DNA of 64,000 bases from Argyresthia goedartella. Its lineage: Eukaryota; Arthropoda; Insecta; Lepidoptera; Argyresthiidae. The translations under genes were made by a program, and so were the position numbers. The notes under the pieces are model-generated. The model ran no database searches, had not been told where the DNA came from, and saw only the letters and a program-made list of their open reading frames with translations. The stretch lies in the NCBI GenBank assembly GCA_949825045.1, contig OX463813.1, positions 24,720,001 through 24,784,000 of the forward strand. Reading direction: 5' to 3'. Of the stretch, positions 21,655 through 31,540 are shown one piece after another; the stretch's first letter is position 1, and each line of letters opens with the position of its first letter.

Positions 21655-22160
21655 CATCAGATCCTGACCGACCTTGATATATTGTTGAGAAGCTCTCCTG
21701 GTACGTCACCATCACTTCCATTTCACCATGACGCGTGATGACGAGCATACATTACTGACCAGCCTTAATAAAGTTACCATACCGCAACCTGTAGTCTACC
21801 TTGCATTGAGCAGTTCCGTTAGCCATCTGTGGTCTTCGACATCAGCTCCACTTCACAAAATGATGCTTCCCGACAGTAAATGCACAAGTTTCTATGAAAA
21901 TTACAAAATCGCTATAGGCCTGCCTATAATATTTGAAGAGTTCCCTCAATTTCTCCAGAAGACGATCGTCAGATCCTGACTAGATGGTAATGGGACCAAC
22001 TGGAAGGTAAACCATTTCAAAGAAAAAACGATTTGGCAAATCGGTCCATCCGTCTTGTAGAAATCGATGAACATACATAAAAGAAAAACTTAGATCCCAA
22101 CGAATTGTAAACCTCCTCTTTTTGTGAAGTCGATCAAAAATGACGTAAGTATGTGTTGCC
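21655..22160. repeat. Dispersed repeat X, copy 2
   Basis: Second copy of the family seen at 17485-17825. It extends further left (CAGATCCTGACCGACCTTGA). Its open frames (21728-21979, 21980-22399) are not preserved in the other copy. Confidence 0.55.
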
Positions 22161-22455
22161 GCCGAAGCTCTACGCGATACCTTATTTATATGTACTTCGT
22201 ACAAGCCATGCAATTGGAGAAAGGTTCTGGCAATGGCGGCAATGCATTTTAGCGAGACGAGGCATAAAGACCGTCGGCAGACGGTACGCATTCCTGGACC
22301 TTGGTTTGAAGTCTGATCATGCATAAAGGCTGTTTTCAGTGGTTTTAGCTTTGACAGCTGTCCATAATTGAACGCGTTAGATTTGTTTTGAAACGTCAAC
22401 GAATTGAAGTCGATTATTATATTTTTAATTATTTAACACTGACAATTATTAAAGT

Positions 22456-22477
22456 ATATATATATATATATACATAT
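22456..22477. repeat. (TA)n microsatellite
   Basis: Run of alternating T and A, about 22 bases. Confidence 0.8.
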
Positions 22478-22554
22478 AAATACTGCACGTAAAAGACAGA
22501 TGTTTTTAATGGGTTCTGAGGGACATCATTTCATTTTTGTGACCGCCCAAATAA

Positions 22555-22580
22555 ACTAATAAACCTTTTTATTGTTTCAG
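22555..22580 (+). promoter_or_regulatory. Branch point and 3' splice acceptor
   Basis: ACTAAT at 22555-22560 is a good branch-point match. It is followed by the pyrimidine-rich ACCTTTTTATTGTTTCAG ending at 22580. Confidence 0.55.
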
Positions 22581-22953
22581 GTACATTCAGTGGCAGTGAC
22601 ATCTCAGTGCAGTGTCAAGTAAAGTGATAGTGATGTGACGCGTGGATAACGATGCCTCTATTCACGCGTGTATGACGTCACAATTCGCATTGTTGGCAGC
22701 TTAACACGTGTTCAACGGCAACATAACGCGTGCAGGCTGCGAAATCACGCTTTTTTTGAAGACACCGGTAACGTCTCGCGTGGCTTGTGCTTGTGTGTTA
22801 GGATGTGTTAGTGAGTGAGATATGTGTTTGTGAGGATGTGCTGACGAGTTACCATGCGGGTGTCACACTCTCGCGTTGTGACGTCACTGCTGGCGAGCTT
22901 GCTTCTGCAGTACTGCGTCGAGAGCCAGCAGGAAATACTTCTTGAGGAGTCAG
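22581..22953 (+). other. Host exon: 5' UTR plus start of coding sequence
   Basis: Bounded by an acceptor (TTTCAG at 22580) and a donor (CAG/GTTAGTG at 22953/22954). The first 273 bases are untranslated and unusually rich in CpG for this window. They contain several ATGs followed quickly by stops (for example ATG TGA near 22633, a 7-codon frame starting at 22652, and ATG TGT TTG TGA near 22822). It is the only stretch in the window with the full set of gene-like signals. Confidence 0.6.
22854..22953 (+). CDS. First coding exon of an unidentified secreted or membrane protein
   Basis: The ATG at 22854 has a favourable context (ACC before ATG) and opens 33 codons plus one base before the splice donor, so the exon ends in phase 1. 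The peptide begins MRVSHSRVVTSLLASLLL and continues QYCVESQQEILLEES. That is a basic n-region, a hydrophobic core from about residue 8 to 19 and a likely cleavage site after VES, so a signal peptide. The mature protein would start QQEILLEES. The rest of the gene is not seen in this window: the next exon must lie beyond the LINE and repeats that fill the following intron, or was missed because it is short. I do not recognise the gene. Upstream short frames suggest translation may be damped. Confidence 0.6.
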
Positions 22954-22982
22954 GTTAGTGTACTTAGAGTATATTTTATCCC

Positions 22983-23007
22983 TATTTCTTTAGTAAAGCC
23001 CAGTAGG
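22983..23007. repeat. Target-site duplication, left copy (25 bp)
   Basis: TATTTCTTTAGTAAAGCCCA plus GTAGG, identical to 27183-27207. It brackets the OTU-bearing LINE. Confidence 0.9.
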
Positions 23008-24220
23008 GAGTGGCGTTTGTGTTGCCGGACCGAACGGACGTCCCCCCCCCGAGATCTCCCAAACGCATTTAAACAAACAATAGTTTTCATCCCTGGCGCG
23101 CGCCTTTTGTTCTGCCTCCGGAGGCCCGAAAACGAGCCTGGCTTATACCGCGTGTTACTGTAAGGGCTACCTGGGGAATGTGCGTGATCCATCTAGGCAC
23201 CCCATCTGTGCAATACCACGCATTTCAGTGATTGTGATGATACTAGTGCGGTCAAGTGTAATGAATGCCCAGAGAACTGCGCGATACTCTTAGGCATCCC
23301 ATCTGTGCAAGCCCTAGAATTTATTCTAGGCCAGGTGCACGTCTGAGCCACGCAGCGACAGGCCGGCAGCGAGCGACGCCTACGCAACACACCCTCAACG
23401 CTACTGCCTCCACCACCACCGCCGCTAAACACACCAACCTGGTGAGATCATTCCGATTAGGACATCATTGATAGTGATTACCTACCTCTAACTTTATTTC
23501 TCTCAGGACCACTCGCCGCCTGACAATAATAAACCACCACTTACCGCGGCCGCGGTCGCCCCTATTGACTAAGACATAATCACATTTATAGGTGCGTCAT
23601 AGGCAGGATATAACAATTCCCTACCTACGCAATATCAAAATCAACTAATAAAACATTATTATAGCTACATATACTTATATTGCTTTGCCTGAAAATAAAT
23701 TCGAGATAATTCTCCTCGAGATTTATTTTCTCCTCATCTTTTGAAAGACCATTCAAAACAGTCATTAACAATAACCATCCACTAAACCCTGAAACTCAGT
23801 GAATAAGCCAACCCAAAACTTAACAATCCTAGAATTATTTTTATGTAGCTAAACTGCAAATATACTAAACCCGACAATAAACAAAAACTAAACAAGTGCA
23901 GGCCATAAAAATGCCATCTCACCAAACTCCCAGAAACTAGACAAAACAATTGACTGCTATTTAGGAACAATTGAAAAAGCTTCGAAGCACAAAAGGCTCA
24001 CAACGTTCCCTCACACATCTGGCACCCATTCTATGGTGTCAGCCCATCTTGGAAATACCGGGAAACATATGAATAAAAATAGATCGTAAAAAGCCAAACA
24101 GCGTCTCTCATCATACCGGCCGTACACCTCTTAGAAACAACCCACACACACACATTCATATTAGCTAAAATATCACGAGGCTTTCTCCTGTAGTAATATC
24201 TCACAATCTAAACTCTACCA
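23008..24220 (+). other. 5' region of the OTU LINE
   Basis: Contains a C-run (23041-23050) and two copies of the block TAGGCAYCCCATCTGTGCAA at about 23194 and 23290. Open frames here (23193-23432, 23265-23471) show no motif. A first ORF, if once present, is too decayed to read. Confidence 0.4.
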
Positions 24221-24490
24221 ATGCCCAGAGATGGAAACTGCCTGTTCCATGCAATTGCAGACAAAATCAACCATCTGTTTGGAGCGACATTCAACCATAC
24301 CCACATCAGAAGCGACTTAGCTAGATACGTGGAAGCTAACAGCAATTATCCACGCATCAAACATGCGATCGACGCACCAAACGCAGAAGCTTTCACTGAG
24401 TACATAAAAAATCTCCACATACAGGGCACGTGGGGCGGTGAATAAATTATCATAGCAGCCGCGGAGTTCTACATAATAAGTGTAGCGATC
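24221..24490 (+). pseudogene. OTU-like cysteine protease domain 1
   Basis: MPRDGNCLFHAIADKIN matches the OTU catalytic block DGNC-LF-AI (Asp and Cys). It is followed by IRSDLARYVEAN and, near the end, GTWGGE then a TAA (24443-24445), with IIIAAAEFY continuing in the same frame. These are the W-G-G/AAAEFY landmarks before the catalytic His. The His block itself is not visible in this copy. In intact proteins this fold removes ubiquitin; in retrotransposons its role is not settled. Confidence 0.65.
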
Positions 24491-24935
24491 CATCATACCT
24501 AAATACAAAACTAAGCAGGAACCTACCCAATAATAGTAAAACAAAACATAACCATTTCTAACTTTATCCGGTCCGACAAGCCCACAAAAATAAAACAATA
24601 ATGCAAGCCCGTCTACTACATAACTGCATATTCTGAGAAATAGCGAGAAACAGCCAACAATTGCACATCATAAAAGGATCATTTCACCATCTTCCAGAAA
24701 ACAGGCAATTAACAAAAGACTTCCACTGATGAACAATAACAACAATAAAATCGGAGACTTTTTGTCCTAAGCGGCTCTCTACCGAGAATAAGGGCGCACG
24801 AAGATACGCACAAACTTTGACAATCGCAACCCGTACGATCTGTTAATCGTTTACAAAGGTAGTTCAAATAAATCACGCTATATCTAAGTTCTTTCTTTCA
24901 ACAACATCCCAAGAACATAACCTAATGGAAGCCTT
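24491..24935 (+). other. Spacer between the two OTU-like segments
   Basis: AT-rich; no motif recognised. It could be the decayed end of the first domain. Confidence 0.35.
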
Positions 24936-25492
24936 ACCAACGCTGAGATGGTAACTGCCTATTCACCGCAATGGCTGACTAAATTAATCACCTATGTCAA
25001 TTAACATGCAACCACACTCACATTCGTAAGGACCTAGTTAAATATGTAGAAGAAAACGGCGATGAACAGAACAAAGCTCGCAATCACTGAGCCTGAAATC
25101 CTTAACAACTCACCACTGAAAATCTACGCAATTACGGTACTTGGGCTGGAGAGGAGATTATAATACCAGCTGCCGAATACTTTCTACTTAACGCAACAAT
25201 CCACCAGCAAAATACACCATCGCTCACATTCACGCCCAAGAATCCAGCGGATGCAGTGAAATCTATCAACCTCAACGTCACAGGACACCACTACGACAGC
25301 GTTTACTTGCTTGAATCGCCAAATTTACCCACGGATCAAGCAACCGATAACCAAACTGATAACACCATACTTTCGCCGATACTTAATGCAACACCCATGA
25401 CCTCCTCAGGGTCAACCATAACATCAACAGAAGACATCCCAGACAACACCGGATATACGATGATACAAAACAGCCCCATATTTAATATTTAA
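24936..25492 (+). pseudogene. OTU-like cysteine protease domain 2
   Basis: Nucleotide similarity to 24221-24490 is evident (CTGAGATGGTAACTGCCTAT against CAGAGATGGAAACTGCCTGT). The catalytic block is destroyed by substitutions and frame changes. The later part is readable: YGTWAGEEIIIPAAEYFLL then NVTGHHYDSVYLLES, with the HHYDS block holding the expected catalytic His, and a Thr/Ser-rich tail to the stop at 25490-25492. Confidence 0.6.
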
Positions 25493-25521
25493 TATTTAAA
25501 CCACAAGTCACATGCGAGCGT

Positions 25522-25690
25522 ATGCGCATTGCTACTTGGAAGGTTAGAGGATGCGCCGAAATAACTAAAAGACTCAACATTGACGCGGAATTGACTAACA
25601 AAAACATACACATAGCCTATATACAGGAAACAAACATGATACATATGTCAAAACACTATCTCTGGTATCTGTATGCTCGCATCGGACAAG
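25522..25690 (+). pseudogene. LINE endonuclease N-terminus
   Basis: MRIATWKVRGCAEITKRLNI then ELTNKNIHIAYIQET. This is the opening of an apurinic-type endonuclease: the IATW-xVRG block and the Glu of IQET are present. The Asn expected after TW is Lys here, a loss of a catalytic position. Coding similarity ends near 25690 where other LINE debris begins. It starts 30 bp after the OTU frame stop, so it is probably a second ORF. Confidence 0.65.
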
Positions 25691-26005
25691 ACGCTATAAA
25701 TAAATACAGGAAAAAGGTAATTATAGGAACAAACCTCCTTCACAATATTGCACACAAATATTTTAAAAGTTACATCAAAAGAAAATGCATGACAAGGGCG
25801 AGCTTGTCTCTGAAAAGAGATTTCTTCCAGCAAAACAAGGCATTACAGGAATTGCTATCATAAAAGGGTAGGCAGTGCACGATAATTACTATAACTAAAA
25901 TGCCTAGGAATAAATTAAAATATCTGTAAAATACAGATAGCAAATACGAAATAATTACCGATATATACATAAACCTTACATATAATAAAATAAATACAAT
26001 AACTT
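25691..26005. other. LINE debris interrupting the OTU element
   Basis: 25795-25845 holds the GGCGAGCTTGTCTCT...TTCCAGC block taken as an RTE-type LINE 3' end (see 7301-7345). The rest is AT-rich and unassigned. Confidence 0.4.
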
Positions 26006-26285
26006 TTACGAAAGAGACATGTAGAGCTCTTTAATATGTTTCTTAAAAGAAAAAAGAGTCGGACTGTCTCTTATAGTGCAAAGAGGTGCGTTCCAGAGTC
26101 GGACCGCCCGCATCCTGAAGGAGCGTTTATACGCAGCGCTGCTATGCCGCGGAGTAGCTAAAAGTGAATAATTAAATATCATCGGAGAACTGCTCATGGC
26201 AAACTTAAAAGTAGAAAGACGAAAATTCTTATAAGAGACCCCATAAACAACCAGTGAATTGGACGTAGTTCCAATACGAACCGTA
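26006..26285 (-). pseudogene. LINE ORF2 C-terminus, antisense to the OTU element
   Basis: Minus-strand residues RHSSAAYKRSFRMRAVRLWN, then APLCTIRDSPTLFSFKKHIK, ELYMS, then stop: the familiar end of many insect LINE ORF2 proteins (RLWNxLP...xFKxxLK). The N-terminal residues of this open frame (before about 26285) come from the host element. It is a 5'-truncated insertion inside the OTU LINE. Confidence 0.6.
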
Positions 26286-27162
26286 AAAGAAATCAAATAT
26301 CTCGGCACATATATTACGGCAGGACATAGGACCCAATAAAAAAGAGGTGCCGGCAAGCCATATGCAATTCCAAGGCCCTAATGCATTTTATAAAGAAATC
26401 CAACATAGACTGAAATATAGTGCGCCTGATTTACAAAATGGTCACTGCACTGTTTATAAAATACGGACAAAAAGCGGCAACCCTCACTAAAGCAAACAGT
26501 TGACAGTCAGTATATGAACGCCTGATCCTCAGAGACATGTTTGAGAACGCCAGAAGCTATCCAAGATACCACAAAATTCATGACTGACTACAGGACAAAA
26601 CGATATCCAAACGAATCAAAAACCACCGGATATGTTACTATACATATTCTGCGACGCCCACAACAGCACTTAATACACGCTCCATTCAAATACGAAGCAA
26701 GGAAGAAGAAAGCCGGCCGACTTATATACACCTGGAAAGATTTCCTTAAGCATGACATCAAACATCAAACACAGTTACTGGACAGAATCATCACACAACA
26801 GGGACGATGTCAGGATGGCCTAGAGGCAAATATACCGTATCCCAGAAAAAGACAGCAAAAGCGAAACTGGGAACTTACCGGATAACCCAAACGAACACGA
26901 CTCAGGAAACTCAACTATTAACAATAACTGAAAATAGAAGGAAAACAAGAACTTGAAGAAAACAACAGCTGCTCTCCAAATCCCACATCCTCCCCATTCC
27001 ACATATCCTATATTGGCTTCAGGCTGAAGAGTCCGTCGATTGAATTCACTATCCTTCCCTTCCTACAGAGCAGGTCATTCCGCCCCCCCCTCAAAACTTG
27101 TGCCCTCTGGTATGCCGGCCGAAAGACCGGAACAGGTTTAGAACCCTGGCTGGAGAAGCACC
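26278..27162 (+). pseudogene. OTU LINE: end of reverse-transcriptase frame and 3' UTR
   Basis: RTVKEIKYLGTYITAG matches the KYLG block after the RT palm. It is followed by decayed stretches (NSKALMHFIKKSNI, YERLILRDMFENARS). Multiple stops and frame changes are present. The 3' UTR runs into the (CATT)n tail. Confidence 0.6.
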
Positions 27163-27182
27163 ATTCATTCATTCATTCATCA

Positions 27183-27207
27183 TATTTCTTTAGTAAAGCC
27201 CAGTAGG
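27183..27207. repeat. Target-site duplication, right copy (25 bp)
   Basis: Identical to 22983-23007. Confidence 0.9.
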
Positions 27208-27227
27208 TATTTAAAAGGATAAACATT

Positions 27228-27412
27228 TACAAACAGGCACAAACATTGCTTCTGGCCCCACACTAGGATACCCTATATCGTGGGAACCAGAAATATCGAC
27301 GTCACACACTTGTAAACATCCACGACCTGGGGTATTTTTTACCCTAGCCGGGAATCGAATCCGGGACCTCGCGCTTGGGATCTTCGAACCGCAATGCCAC
27401 AGAGGTCGTCAT
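27228..27412 (-). repeat. tRNA-derived SINE, near full length
   Basis: On the minus strand: GACCTCTGTGGCATTGCGGT (box A region), GGATTCGATTCCCGGC (box B), then body GTTTACAAGTGTGTGACGTC, GGTTCCCACGATATAGGGTA, ending GGGGCCAGAAGCAATGTTTG. Confidence 0.75.
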
Positions 27413-28304
27413 TGAATGCATACAAACGTGGCAGTAACCAATTCAGTACTAACTTGATTTTGAAAATGGAATCTATGGTTAGGTTTGAAGCCGTGTAAAT
27501 TTAGCCAAGTATCACTCTTAATTACATTTCCTTGTTTATTATTTTAAAAGCCTTCTTGCTTTTATAGTCCTATAAACTTGACTCACCAACCGAGAGGCCT
27601 GTGCAGCTAGGAGTGGGTTGATGTGTGCTGAGCATCATCTTAGTCGTGATGATGATATCTTACCTTTTCTGTTTCGAAATCCTGGACAATCAGGTGTTGT
27701 TATGTCGCCCGACATGACATCACTACCCAGGGTGCAGGCAACTGCAGGGCCGACGGTGGATCCCAGTATTTCCTTTCCTGAGCAACTACTAACAATGTAT
27801 CCCCAACCAAACGATAACAAACAAATAAACTGTCTGGCGAGCTTTCAGTGACTATTCATGACTGCAGTGTTCTATTCCGTTTCGTTGCTGATTTTTTAGA
27901 CGTTTTTGACAAAAGTACTAAAATGAACGAAATAAATAATAATAACATAAATAAAGTAAATAATAATATAAAGTAGCACACTTTACCTAACAATGTTCTA
28001 TTACTAATAAGTTTTTACGTCGTTGGAATGAAATTAAGCATGCAGTCTTAAATCAGATTTTGTATTTATTCTTAAGTTATACTCGTAAAATGGAACTGAT
28101 GAACGTTTATTTTTATTTTGTGTGTTTATGGCTCTGGAAATTTAGTCCTTTTAGGCGATATAGATAGACTTATAATAATAGGCGCTTATCAATGAAATTG
28201 GCGAAAGTTTCGTACAGATTCAGGAATACATCATTCTTGTAATTCAATAGCTATTTCAATATGGATATTTGAAAAAAATGTTTAAAAGTTCATTTCAAAG
28301 ATTT
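27413..28304. other. Spacer
   Basis: 27585-27660 (AGAGGCCTGTGCAGCTAGGA with GTGATGATGATATC) resembles a diverged RTE-type LINE 3' end. The open frame 27618-27851 has no recognisable motif. The rest is AT-rich and unassigned. Confidence 0.35.
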
Positions 28305-28640
28305 ACATCTACACTTTAAATTTTCTTTTAATTTTAATTTTGATAACTAAAATTAAATTTTCTACATCAGTTTGTCCTAAATATCATCCATTTTTATGAT
28401 AAGATTCCTTACATTTTTTTACAGCTGATACTTCCCAAAAGTTTAATCAAATTGCTGTCAGCTAAATGTTGTCTCATTCATACACACAAAGTTTTATAAA
28501 ATAAGGATTTATCATTCCTAAAAAATACAAATATGCTAGCTAATGAAGAAGCTCAATTTTCAGTACAAACTGAAAATTGAGTTTTCTTCATTTTCTCCAC
28601 ACAAAATGCTGATTTAATAGGTAAGCACCTAATGTTAATG
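28305..28640 (-). repeat. Dispersed repeat Y, copy 2
   Basis: Opposite orientation to 18640-19020, with the same block order reversed. Confidence 0.55.
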
Positions 28641-28799
28641 ATACTATGCTCTTGGGTAATAAATACCCAGTTCTGAGACAAAGTTGCGATACCCATCTCG
28701 TGACTAACATTTAGTTGCAACTCTTAGTTCTAAATTCCCAGTTATAAGTGTATGCACGGGAAGCAATGCAACTGAAATACATTAAATACACATTTTTAT
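28641..28799. other. No gene seen
   Basis: Short spacer. Confidence 0.35.
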
Positions 28800-29130
28800 G
28801 ATAGTAAAATCATTTATCTACACACGTATCATAAACCCTCTTTACTGCGTACAAAAACCGCACGTTACGATCAGCATAATGTTAAACTACTTGGTAAAAA
28901 CTCATTTCTTATCTTAAAAATTACACATTATGACCATAATGTGTAATTTTTCTACATATTATGACATTCAAATTTCGAACGCCGACGCCCGCCTGCGTGC
29001 CGCTCCTAGTTTGTCTGTGAAGTTGGTATTGACACTCAAATTTCGAACGCCGACACGCCCGCCTGCGTGAAGTTGGTAGGCACTACAGAACAACCTAAAC
29101 AACTGCAGAGCCACAATGCCGGTCAAACAT
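28800..29130 (+). repeat. Dispersed palindromic repeat, inverted copy
   Basis: Counterpart of 5990-6335. Its central palindrome at 28917-28950 has 16-bp perfect arms and a 2-base spacer. The ATTTCGAACGCCGAC block occurs twice. Confidence 0.6.
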
Positions 29131-29770
29131 GCGGTTCCTGAACACATCAAAGAGAGCTTATGATATGTGTGTAGATAAACTAGTGTATGTAACTGTACAT
29201 AATTAGGCATTAAAACTCTCGAGTGATATTATTATGAAACTCGCCTTCGGCTCGTTTCATAAACCCACTCTCGAGTGTTAATGCCCTCCATTATGTAGCA
29301 GTCACATAAACTACTATTGTAATACTATTTACTATAACCTTCTGTAATGCGTTCAAACACCGCAATTTACGACCAGCGTAGAGGTAAACTGTTTTGTTAG
29401 AACATATTTCTTATCGGTATTTTTTTTATTATTGCTTAATTATATCATGGATTTACATGTCCATATTACATTTAAATTTCGAATCTCTGTGAATCTGTGT
29501 CTCTTTGATTTGACCTCAATTCTGATAATAGTCGAAATGACGTTCTATTTGAAATTAAATGTCAATGCCGGTCGCAGCATGCGGTTCCTGCACTCATCAT
29601 AGAGAGCTATTATATGTGTGTACATAAAACAATGCACATAATTAGCCATTAAGACACTCGTGTGATGTCATTATGAAGCTCGCCTGTCCGCTTATTTCAT
29701 AAACATCCACTCGTATTATAATGCCTTTCATTATGTAACAGTCACATAAACAACTATTAAAGTCTTCTTA
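29131..29770. repeat. Related repeat debris
   Basis: GCGGTTCCTGAACACATC / GCGGTTCCTGCACTCATC, AGAGAGCTTATGATATGTGT and CATTATGTARCAGTCACATA blocks occur twice (29135-29310 and 29575-29760), so this is two diverged copies of one element. Confidence 0.5.
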
Positions 29771-30806
29771 TCGCCTGCATTTCGTAGGCTGTGGAATTTA
29801 ATTTCCATAAATAAACTGAAATTTCCATTGACTGTAATATTGCTATACCGCGTCAAAATCTTCACTTACGAAACCCCTCAAACTTAATTAAATCTAATCA
29901 GAACTTGCACCAAACCTCTAAATTAATACCAATTAACAAACCGCATAGTGCGGACTTCCCTATTAATTACTACTGATCTTAAGTACAATCAACAGCAAAA
30001 CAGCTTATTTGTCACTACGGCGACGGTCAGCAGCTGTGACTGTTCCGTTTCCAATAAAAGACTGAAGAATGCCCCCGATTGCAATACTTCTTTTTACACA
30101 TTTACAAGAAAAACATGGCAGTACCCGTACTGCCATACCCTACAACAAAAAATAACATGAAACATAAACTTAAAAAATGTACGGCATATGCCGTGCGATG
30201 CCCCGAGCATCCTGCACCGTGTTAATTAGTTGCAATGTTAAATGTGTAAAAGAATACGTCGAGTCGAAAGTTATCGTTTGCAGTTATTTAAGCATTTTAA
30301 TTTATAATTTCAATGCTATGTCGGCTTATTGGTTTCAAATGAAGCATACTTTCATACATAGTGCAATATATATAGGTAAATATTCTCATACTTACGCATT
30401 TTTCCCGGAAGATGGGTATGAAACAAATATGAAGTAAAAAGGTGGTAAATTAATTGTAAATTCGGACAGACTAAAATCAGGCGATAAGCTAGCCAAATAT
30501 ATTATTAAATATAGATAAACTTTTGGTTCTTACGAAAAACTTTGATTCCGAAAAAGAACTGAAAACAACTGAGCATTTTGAGTGACTTCTGCAAATTAAA
30601 GTAGGTCGCAAATAAATACAGTTTTTCCGCCATAAACTTTCTTTCAGCTCACACAGTGCGTCCAACGCTACAAATATGGCGTCATATTTTACTATAACAG
30701 AGCATTGCATACAAATAGAACGTTTAAATTTGCGTTGTGTTCTAGCAATCAGTTAGTGAACCCAGCACAGTTGTATATTTCAGTTTTGACAAGCAAATAC
30801 CGGCCT
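29771..30806. other. No gene seen
   Basis: AT-rich DNA. Open frames of 70-86 codons (29948-30160, 30177-30437, 30489-30710) have no recognisable content and no gene signals. Confidence 0.35.
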
Positions 30807-31002
30807 TAGAGTCAGAGTCAGAGTCATTTTTTTATTGAATATAAATAAATAAATTATCTTATTCAACGTCAAAATTATACTTACTTATAACTACAAGTAA
30901 ATTTTTTTTTTATATATAAAAAAAAGACTACACCGTTTCGGAAGGTGGGCCTCGGGGATAAGAAGAAACGGCAAGAAACTCCCCCATACCTTTTTTTTTT
31001 TA

Positions 31003-31395
31003 AAGTGACTTTACAACAGGTACTGGTTTCGGTCTAAGGAAATTCGCCGGCGAGTGATAGACTTGATCCATCGCCCCTCGTCGAATTTCTGTGCGCTGAG
31101 ATGGTATGGACCATGCAGTTTTGTCATCTAAGTATTCCTTAATACTATATAGGACTTTCTTATCAGCTCATTTTTAACATAGTTTTTGAACCTCTTTTCA
31201 GGAAGGGTCAATGATTCCTGTGGTATTTTATTGTAGAAGCGAATACAGTGCCCCATGAATGATGTGCCTACTTTACTTAGTCTAAATAATGGTAGTGCTA
31301 ACCTATTTTTATTTCTAGTGTTAATTGTATGGCTATCACCTACAATTTTAAATAAAGCTATGTTTTTTCTTACATGCATGATATTCTCGTATATA
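31003..31395 (-). pseudogene. LINE J2 ORF2, part 2 (C-terminus)
   Basis: Continues YENIMHVRKNIALFKI, INTRNKNRLALPLFRLSKVG, TSFMGHCIRFYNKIPQ and FKNYVKNELIRKS. A one-base loss near 31152 shifts the frame; the displaced frame reads YSIKEYLDDKTAW, the typical end of these proteins. The first 11 residues of the computed open frame at 31128-31427 belong to the mariner terminus, not to the LINE. Confidence 0.7.
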
Positions 31396-31397
31396 TA
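31396..31397. repeat. TA target-site duplication, left
   Basis: TA next to the left terminal repeat; the partner is at 32701-32702. Confidence 0.8.
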
Positions 31398-31424
31398 CAC
31401 AGTCAGGTCATAAGTTCTGTCACA
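31398..31424. repeat. Mariner terminal inverted repeat, left
   Basis: 27 bp; one mismatch to the right repeat. Confidence 0.9.
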
Positions 31425-31540
31425 CAATAAAAACTTTTGAATTTAGAACGCTGGCCACAAAAAAGTTTATTAAATTCGAATTTCGAATTTTTCATGAAAA
31501 TAAAAATGTGTACTTTTTAGAATTTTCCTCATTTTTAAAT

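Larger units (their letters stand above)
23008..27182 (+). mobile_element. LINE with OTU-protease-like domains, decayed, bounded by a 25-bp TSD
   Basis: Plus-strand retrotransposon of 4,175 bp. It begins with a GC-rich 5' region and carries two OTU-like segments, an endonuclease start, the end of the reverse-transcriptase frame and a (CATT)n tail at 27163-27182. The perfect 25-bp duplication shows target-primed insertion as one unit. The 5' end may be full length. The frame is broken in many places, and the middle (about 25650-26280) is replaced or overwritten by pieces of other LINEs. It lies in the first-coding-exon intron, sense to the host exon. Confidence 0.75.

Noticed and set aside
27345..27412. 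tRNA gene
   Set aside because: Box A and box B are those of the SINE head. No cloverleaf with a proper anticodon arm can be drawn, and the SINE body follows.
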